From positions 4,745,721 through 4,809,720 of the forward strand of contig JAFMSR010000016.1 of the NCBI GenBank assembly GCA_022818135.1: a stretch of DNA of 64,000 nt, in the 5' to 3' direction. Source of the DNA: Saxidomus purpurata (lineage: Eukaryota > Mollusca > Bivalvia > Venerida > Veneridae). Within the stretch, counting starts at the first letter, position 1. The number at the start of each line of letters is the position of its first letter. Under the pieces are notes generated by a model, which had not been told where the DNA came from, ran no database searches, and was given only the letters and a program-made list of their open reading frames with translations. The position numbers were made by a program, and so were the translations under genes. Shown here piece after piece: positions 57,900 to 64,000 of the stretch.

Positions 57900-59870
57900 A
57901 GCAGGCATACATTCGTGTTTTCCGTCGTCAACCATATCGCAGTTGCCAAAAATATTTTTATTTTCAAGTTGATCCCGCTTACGAATCAAAAACAAACAAT
58001 CGAATTATTTTCTTCTGTCAGATCTGACGACATTTTCGACAAACCTTTACAGATGATCATTTATGTCCAGGCGTGTCTTCAAATACATGTAAAATCGCTG
58101 CACTCAAAAACTATGTACTAAGTATTCCTCATAAAAGATGTGCCCTTAGCACCAGTATGTGTGTTAGCAATGAAGCGACACCAGTTACATTGCAGAACTA
58201 CACTAAAGGTTAAGTATATCCGCGTCATAGTTTAACATTACACCAGCATAGGCTTGTTTCCTTTTTCGTGAGAAGTGTTGCCTTTCTATAATATAAAATA
58301 TTTCAGGCACTCCTGTCAATGTAAAGTCGCTCTACACTTAATGGTGGGTAACTTACCCGTCGCGCGTGTTAATTTCCCGCTACCCGTTACATGGAAAGCG
58401 ACGTTTCCTTTCCACAGGACGTGTAAAATTGTATATACAAGTTGGCTGCTTAAAAAAGCATCAAGTGGGTTATGCCGCATGAACAGCATGTACATAACAA
58501 TATAGTCATGATGACCGTGTAAGCTCACCTGATAACCAAACGTGTTTGGAATTCAAACCATTTTTTTGAGTTTGTATGCATTATTTCTGTTTGATAAGGG
58601 TTGACACGGGAATGCATCCCGTGAATAAAGTTGACACTAAGAGAATATTTCATTCTTATATGAAGTGGGGATTAAAGCTGAACATTCTGTAACTGAACCG
58701 CTAATCTAGTAAAACATGAGATCTTACATCACAGGACCAAACCATAAAATCGTGTTTATTCTAATCAAGTAAATAGACAAAGGTAATCGATCCTTTTTCT
58801 CTTCTTTTGTCTTTCTTTTTATTCGTTTTAGATAAAATTTACTAAGACAGCATTTGGCAGAAGGAAGAAAGGATCTTTTCTAGAATTCGCAGATGACAAA
58901 TATCCGTACAGTCATATGTTGAAGTCAAACTATGCAAAGAAAAACCTATTGGCAATATGGTGCTATATTAACTTTAAAACCTAATTGTCTTGATTTAGCT
59001 CCGTCCATGAACTTATAGTTTATTTGTCAAAATGAGTCTAGTGCAACATGTAGATCACATTGTAGATGATTTCATGATTTTTACAACCTATTCTTTACTT
59101 TTAGTGTAGTTCTGCCAAATTCGTTGCAACATTTCTTAATCAAAATTGTTTCAAACATTTACGTCGCTGACCAGTGAATTTTAAAATAGTCTGAAACTTT
59201 ACTATAAATACGTTCTATAATCAGTATAAATAAACACATGCATTTTGCACAGTATTATTTCCCTTTAAATTAAACGTGCAATTTTAATACATGTTCATAT
59301 TTTAGGATATTGTCTACACAACAAATATAAGTTTCACCCTTTTGCAATTAGGAATTTACCCGTATAAATATTTTTATCCTTAGTACGATTTTTATATTTC
59401 AACGAAAGTGTCGAAATATGTTTTAACAAAACACTAGATCTCTATCATCAAATAATAAAACTGATAGTGTGTTTGATTTGTATTTGATTGCTATATACAC
59501 ATTTTTGGTCAGCAACTGTCGTGCAGTAATGTAAACAAAAGCTGGATTTTTCATTGTAAACCCTCGATTTCTGTGAAAAATGACACAGCAGATGGTAATC
59601 TAATACTGAGAAATGCAATGTAAGCAGAACTTATTACGGTTTTACTATTATCTAACTGAAAGGATACGCACCTTGTTTCCTTGAATGTCCTGAAGTGTAA
59701 ATGTACACCCGTTTGATCACATTCATACATTGCAATGTATATTACAAGATTTGTATATCTGTTTTAAAATATATTTAAACATTTATAAAAGACCAATCTT
59801 TAAAGATTCTTTGTTTGCTGCCTCGCGTCTCTATTCTGGGAAAGTATGTCGGCAGGTATAGGGAATTTAT
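57900..59870 (+). repeat. R4 block, fourth copy (partial)
   Basis: Begins inside the region of the short basic frame (here broken, FFCQI-stop-RHFRQ near 58010-58030) and continues collinear with 12140-13830. It lacks the MITE found at 42079 and so supplies that element's empty site. Confidence 0.75.
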
Positions 59871-59879
59871 TTTTTAAGA

Positions 59880-60800
59880 AACTGTGATGCACTAAATTCC
59901 ACTTTACACGTATCAAACACCAGAAATTTTCTAACTACATAATTAAAAACGATTATGTCCGACTTTCTAGTTTTAATACACTATAAAAACTTCTTTTTTA
60001 TTACTATCAAAATGCATCTGCTTTTAATACATTAAAATTTATTAATTTATAATTGTTTTATCAATTAATATAGGAGAAGTTGTGTAGCCATACGATCAGC
60101 TCTGTGTGAGAGACACCCAAGTTCGAGTATCATTCAAGGTGCATTTTTCTCACCCTGTGAAATTTAGAGAACGACAGTATAACATGGACGGTGATAGGAC
60201 AATTGCAATGTAGATATTTTACTAGTTTTACTGGATTTTTGCAATAATAGCAGCCTGCTAAAGCTCAAAATCCGGTCATGGGTTTTGATCCCCGGCTGCC
60301 TCGCACAAAAGATGATGAAAACTAGTATGGACACTTTCTTGCTCAACATAAATTAGCTTAGTGCTCCCCAGAAGAAAAAGAAAATATAAGATATCCTCTT
60401 CCTCATTGGAGATGATGCTATTACAGCCAGGTTCTAGGATTGCCAATAAAAATACATGGACACCCGTAAGATCCAATGCAAGTACATGTGATGATTTTCA
60501 AAAGAAATATTTCACTGAATATGAAGCAGAAACAAATCAGTTTGGACTAGAGCCTTAAACTGTTTGTTTAACAGCCAATTCATGACGTATCGTATTAATA
60601 ATAATTTAAAATAAATAGTCAGAATTGGGGTTTAAGTTAACAGAGATGAAAGTAATAACGGAAGTGTGTTAGAAATCGCAACAACACTACATTATTATTT
60701 CAAAGTTTTTCTCATCTTTACTATTAGCCATACTTACCGACATTTACATTTCCTGTGTATCAATGCATTGTGGTTGCTTTAAACAGATCTAGATTTATAT
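59880..60800 (+). repeat. R5 block, second copy
   Basis: Collinear with 43480-44430, but with a small insertion at about 60205-60258. No gene. Confidence 0.75.
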
Positions 60801-60879
60801 TGCCAAATAGTTGTCTACATAATTTGTTACAAATGTATACAGCTTAAAAGAAGCAGATAAAAGCTTATGTCCTTGATAT

Positions 60880-62995
60880 ATAATTTTCGATATAACATAG
60901 ACTATAAATAGTAATTAACAGTACATTAAAGTATATATCCCTAGGTGTATCGTTCTAATTAAGACATATTTGGCTTTCCATATAATCAATGTAAGTTATC
61001 GTACGTATATGAATTTAAAGGAAATATCGATAGCTCAAGAATACTAAAAAATCAGACATCTGAGTCAAATGATGACACTTTTAGACAACTTGGACACGAT
61101 TTAACAGGTTTGAACATTTTCGTTCGCTTACAGGCGTGGTATATATGTTTGGACTGTTTTTATAGACAAAAAGCAGACACGTCGTGTTCAAACCCAGTTA
61201 AATTGACATCCTAATAGACCTGACCAGCGCACTCGCACTCGCACTTGTAAATGTAAACGTACAACGCACAACTGCCTAATTTCGGGGGTGATCTCAAACG
61301 ATTCTAGTATCACATGAAATCTTGGTTACGTTCATTATTAAAAAATCTTCATCATTATATAATTACCATTCACCATTATCCTAACAATAATCATTACCAT
61401 AGTGTACAATAGAACTAATACAAAATTGAACATTAACACCATCATTACAATCATCATGAAGAGATTCATCCTTGCATTCATCAATAATCAGTTTAATTTA
61501 AACTGTCGTTTTCATAATAGTCATTGTCCCATCAGCATCAGTGGCGCCATCATAAAAATAAAACAACTAACGACGGCAAAACCAAGTTTCAATGGTGCCT
61601 GTAGAAAAGATGGAATTAGAAAAAATAACCCAGTGATCTTGACCAAAACAAGTAGCCAGTGATATAACAAAAACATGAGAATTTAAAAAACCTAATGACA
61701 TTTATCCCCCGCCCCCCACCCACGCAAAAAAGATACAATTTAGAATTTAAAAACAATCTATCTTTAGTAACAGTGACCTTGACTTTGACCCTAGTTACCC
61801 CAAATGCAAGCCCAAGCTTCTTCTCTACGCAAGCTACCTACACAACGATTTTCATTGTAATTCGTCACTCCTAACTCGAGTTATTGAACGGAAACCATTT
61901 GTCTACTTTTAGTAACAGTGATCTTGACATTGAGCCTAGTGACCCCAAATGCAATCGAAAGCTTCCTCTCTACGCAAGCTACCTACGCACCAAGTTTCAT
62001 TTGCAATTGGTCACTCTTAACTAAAGTTATTGAGCGGAAACCAAATGTTTGACGACGGCCCGACCGCCCGACAAACGACATCACCATTCGTATAACCAGG
62101 TTTTAAGAAAAAACCTGATTGATTATAATAATAATAAGAAGAAGAACAATAAGAATAATAATAATAATAATCATCATCATCATCATTACCTTTATCATCA
62201 TTGTCACATAATTAACATTCATCACCATAACGATCATCACCACAATCATCCTCAGCAGTACCAGTTTAACATCATTACAAAAATCGGAGGTCAAGAACTT
62301 CAATTTCCAGATGAATGTGTTTTCCTGGGTGACAGAACATACCCTAACCAACATCCGCTAATGATTCCATATAAGGACTCTCAAATAAACGGCCTCTAAA
62401 TGAACGAAGGATGTGCAAATAACTTATCAAACGCATTTGTTACTGCAAAGTAATTGTTGAACATGCAATAACACGATCTGGAGACACCCACGTGATAAAT
62501 GACCATTAATTGATCACATTTACAATGGCATGGCTGTCCGTCGTAAATAACTAAATTTGACATAATAATAAATATACGAGAGCCTTTAGTTTGTATTATT
62601 GTTCTTACATGTACTTGAGATGGCCCCTCAATACATTGTTCTAATACAGAGTACGTTTACATTTACATGTACGTTTACTGTTACGCTGGTCAGGTCTAAT
62701 AGAAAGCTTAAAATCGACATTTTCTAACCAAACTGTACATCAACTACATAAGTTGTACTTATTAAAGTGATGTAAAATATTTTTTATATATTCAACGTGA
62801 TCGTCACAGTTTTAAGAAAAAACATTTATCGCTGATTTAAACTCATAGAAAATTACAAAAAGTAAAAAAGAAAAACCTTGTCAAGACCGAGTGACCTTCG
62901 TTTAAAAGTTTGACTGTACAATATCATTGTTGAAACAATTAATAATCAAGTACCGCCTGTCGTAAACCATCATTGACAATTGAAGCCTCCTTTAA
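60880..62995 (+). repeat. R1 block, upstream flank of copy F
   Basis: Nearly identical to 110-2350 but without the inverted-repeat arm and CA tract, and with an extra triplet-rich segment at about 62130-62345. The 86-codon frame at 61402-61662 matches 692-952 without indels, but about 13 residues differ and nothing suggests a protein. Confidence 0.85.
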
Positions 62996-63078
62996 ACTGA
63001 CGCTTCATGTTCGTATAGGAAGATCTATTCAACATCTCAGATCTGTTCATCTTCGTTTTGCAGCTGGTCCCTTTAAAC

Positions 63079-64000
63079 ATGATTACAACGGTGTATTTGT
63101 TCATTTTGTGTCATACTGCAAATGGATTTTCCAGATGGAATCATTCAGAGGCTAGAGAACAGTGCAAGGACCACGGGGGACTTATGTCGTATCCAGATGT
63201 CATGAGAAATAATAAGCGAGATGGTTTAACACTATCTCTGAATGACACTGACTCAGCCTGGATATCAGGATATACTAACTTTTCAAGTTTTATAAGCTGG
63301 TTCGGATGCTACTCTGGAAACGTTACAGAACACTTCAATTATAAACAAGAAATCACCCGAAATAACATACACAAATGTTTACAATACTGTAAGAATACTG
63401 CTATAACTGTGACGATAATTGGACTACAGGCAGACTCGTGTTACTGTTTACGAGACTTACATGACTTGCAACCACTGGTAGACAATGCCTGTAGCCCGCA
63501 ATTGGTGGAACCGGACTTTTTTTATCAAAGTGATGTTCGATCAAGCTCGCAAAACATCAGTGTGTATACAATCATTAATCAGACAAGACTAACCTGGTAT
63601 ACAAAATCACCAAGCTACTTTGGACAATGTGTCTATGTAAGAAAAGTTGGCCCTGATGTACAGTATGCTACACAGTCATGCATTAGAGACGCAGACGGTT
63701 TTATATGTGGACTTAGTGTGAAAGAGGACATTGATGATAATTGTTATCAAAACAACAATGGTGAAACTCAATACTGTATTGTTACAACATCTTCCAACTG
63801 GCTTCATTCCGTTGATCAATGCAAGAATTATTCAAGAAAACTCATTAGCGAATATCAAAAAAAAATTCATAAATACCTAGCTGCAAACAAAACTTACTGG
63901 ACTGGTATATTTCGTAGTTATGAAGTATTAAGTGAACGTTTGCCACAATCCGCATGCTTAACGGTTACAAAAGTCAAAAATGACTTTATTGTTCATCCCG
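63079..64000 (+). CDS. WSC/C-type-lectin-like transmembrane receptor, copy F (cut by window end)
   Basis: Open from ATG 63079, 15 bases after TTTTGCAG, to the last base: 307 codons without a stop. Signal peptide MITTVYLFILCHTANG, then WNHS, QCKDHGG, WISGY, the WSC-like module (WFGCYS, CLQYC, IIGLQADSCYC, ISVYT), FGQCVYV, SCIR, GFICG and most of the second lectin-like domain (W-x7-QCKNYS, YWTGIFRS, CLTVTK, DFIVHP). The membrane helix and tail lie beyond the window. It is closest to copy A in both coding and flanking sequence, so these two are likely the products of a recent duplication. Unlike copy E it has no stops in the part visible. Confidence 0.85.
   Translation, partial: MITTVYLFILCHTANGFSRWNHSEAREQCKDHGGLMSYPDVMRNNKRDGLTLSLNDTDSAWISGYTNFSSFISWFGCYSGNVTEHFNYKQEITRNNIHKCLQYCKNTAITVTIIGLQADSCYCLRDLHDLQPLVDNACSPQLVEPDFFYQSDVRSSSQNISVYTIINQTRLTWYTKSPSYFGQCVYVRKVGPDVQYATQSCIRDADGFICGLSVKEDIDDNCYQNNNGETQYCIVTTSSNWLHSVDQCKNYSRKLISEYQKKIHKYLAANKTYWTGIFRSYEVLSERLPQSACLTVTKVKNDFIVHP

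Noticed and set aside
62049..62399. Asn/His-rich 116-codon frame and its antisense Met/Ile-rich frame
   Set aside because: Translation of a triplet microsatellite; the duplicate locus at 1380-1460 has a different repeat and no such frame.

Overview
This looks like AT-rich nuclear DNA from an invertebrate animal, most likely a bivalve mollusc. The grounds are intron-containing genes, C-type-lectin/WSC receptor genes in tandem, tRNA-Ser-derived SINEs, many short inverted-repeat transposons, and 'ACCTTGACC ... GTTATTGAGCGGAAAC' style dispersed repeats of the kind common in bivalve genomes. The phylum is an inference; no taxonomic marker gene is present. Nothing prokaryotic or viral was recognised.

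Layout. The backbone is a tandem array of one receptor gene family, all on the + strand, in six states: A (2430-4031, intact), B (15034-16541, dead), C (17923-19623, intact), D (34152-34635, only the cytoplasmic tail left), E (45116-46432, full length with two in-frame stops and a different tail) and F (63079 to the window end, open and incomplete). Copies sit in a repeated unit whose non-coding parts also recur: R1 (upstream flank: 110-2350, 60880-62995, partial at 44450-45110, diverged at 6060-6430), R2 (downstream flank: 4032-6060, 20050-22030, 34636-37870), R3 (9600-10045, 22140-22580, 37960-38375), R4 (10190-13860, 30430-33800, 38530-43480, 57900-59870) and R5 (43480-44430, 59880-60800). 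The window is therefore an old multi-step tandem duplication eroded by deletions and transposon insertions.

The receptor. Intact copies encode a signal peptide, a C-type-lectin-like domain that appears to be split by a WSC domain, a second short C-type-lectin-like domain, one membrane helix and a cytoplasmic tail of about 170 residues. The tail carries many tyrosine motifs, including YSTM-x6-YNVL, which has the spacing of an ITAM. Coding is in one exon, after a likely 5' UTR intron. I infer a clustered, rapidly evolving recognition receptor family; this is the best candidate for an undescribed system here.

Mobile elements. Between C and D lies a 7.7-kb element (22624-30311) whose boundaries are fixed by comparison with an empty copy of the target. 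It carries a THAP/DDE transposase gene (+) and a YqaJ-type nuclease gene (-), the two-gene plan of ISL2EU elements in the PIF/Harbinger group. The last exon of each gene lies inside the last intron of the other. The nuclease gene is intact by my splice model (491 codons); the transposase has a one-base frameshift. A second element (23588-26732) is nested in a transposase intron and itself holds a pogo-like MITE. Other insertions are mapped at 40966-41634, 42079-42611, 49291-50072 and 53792-54217. Identities are by-eye comparisons; none was computed.
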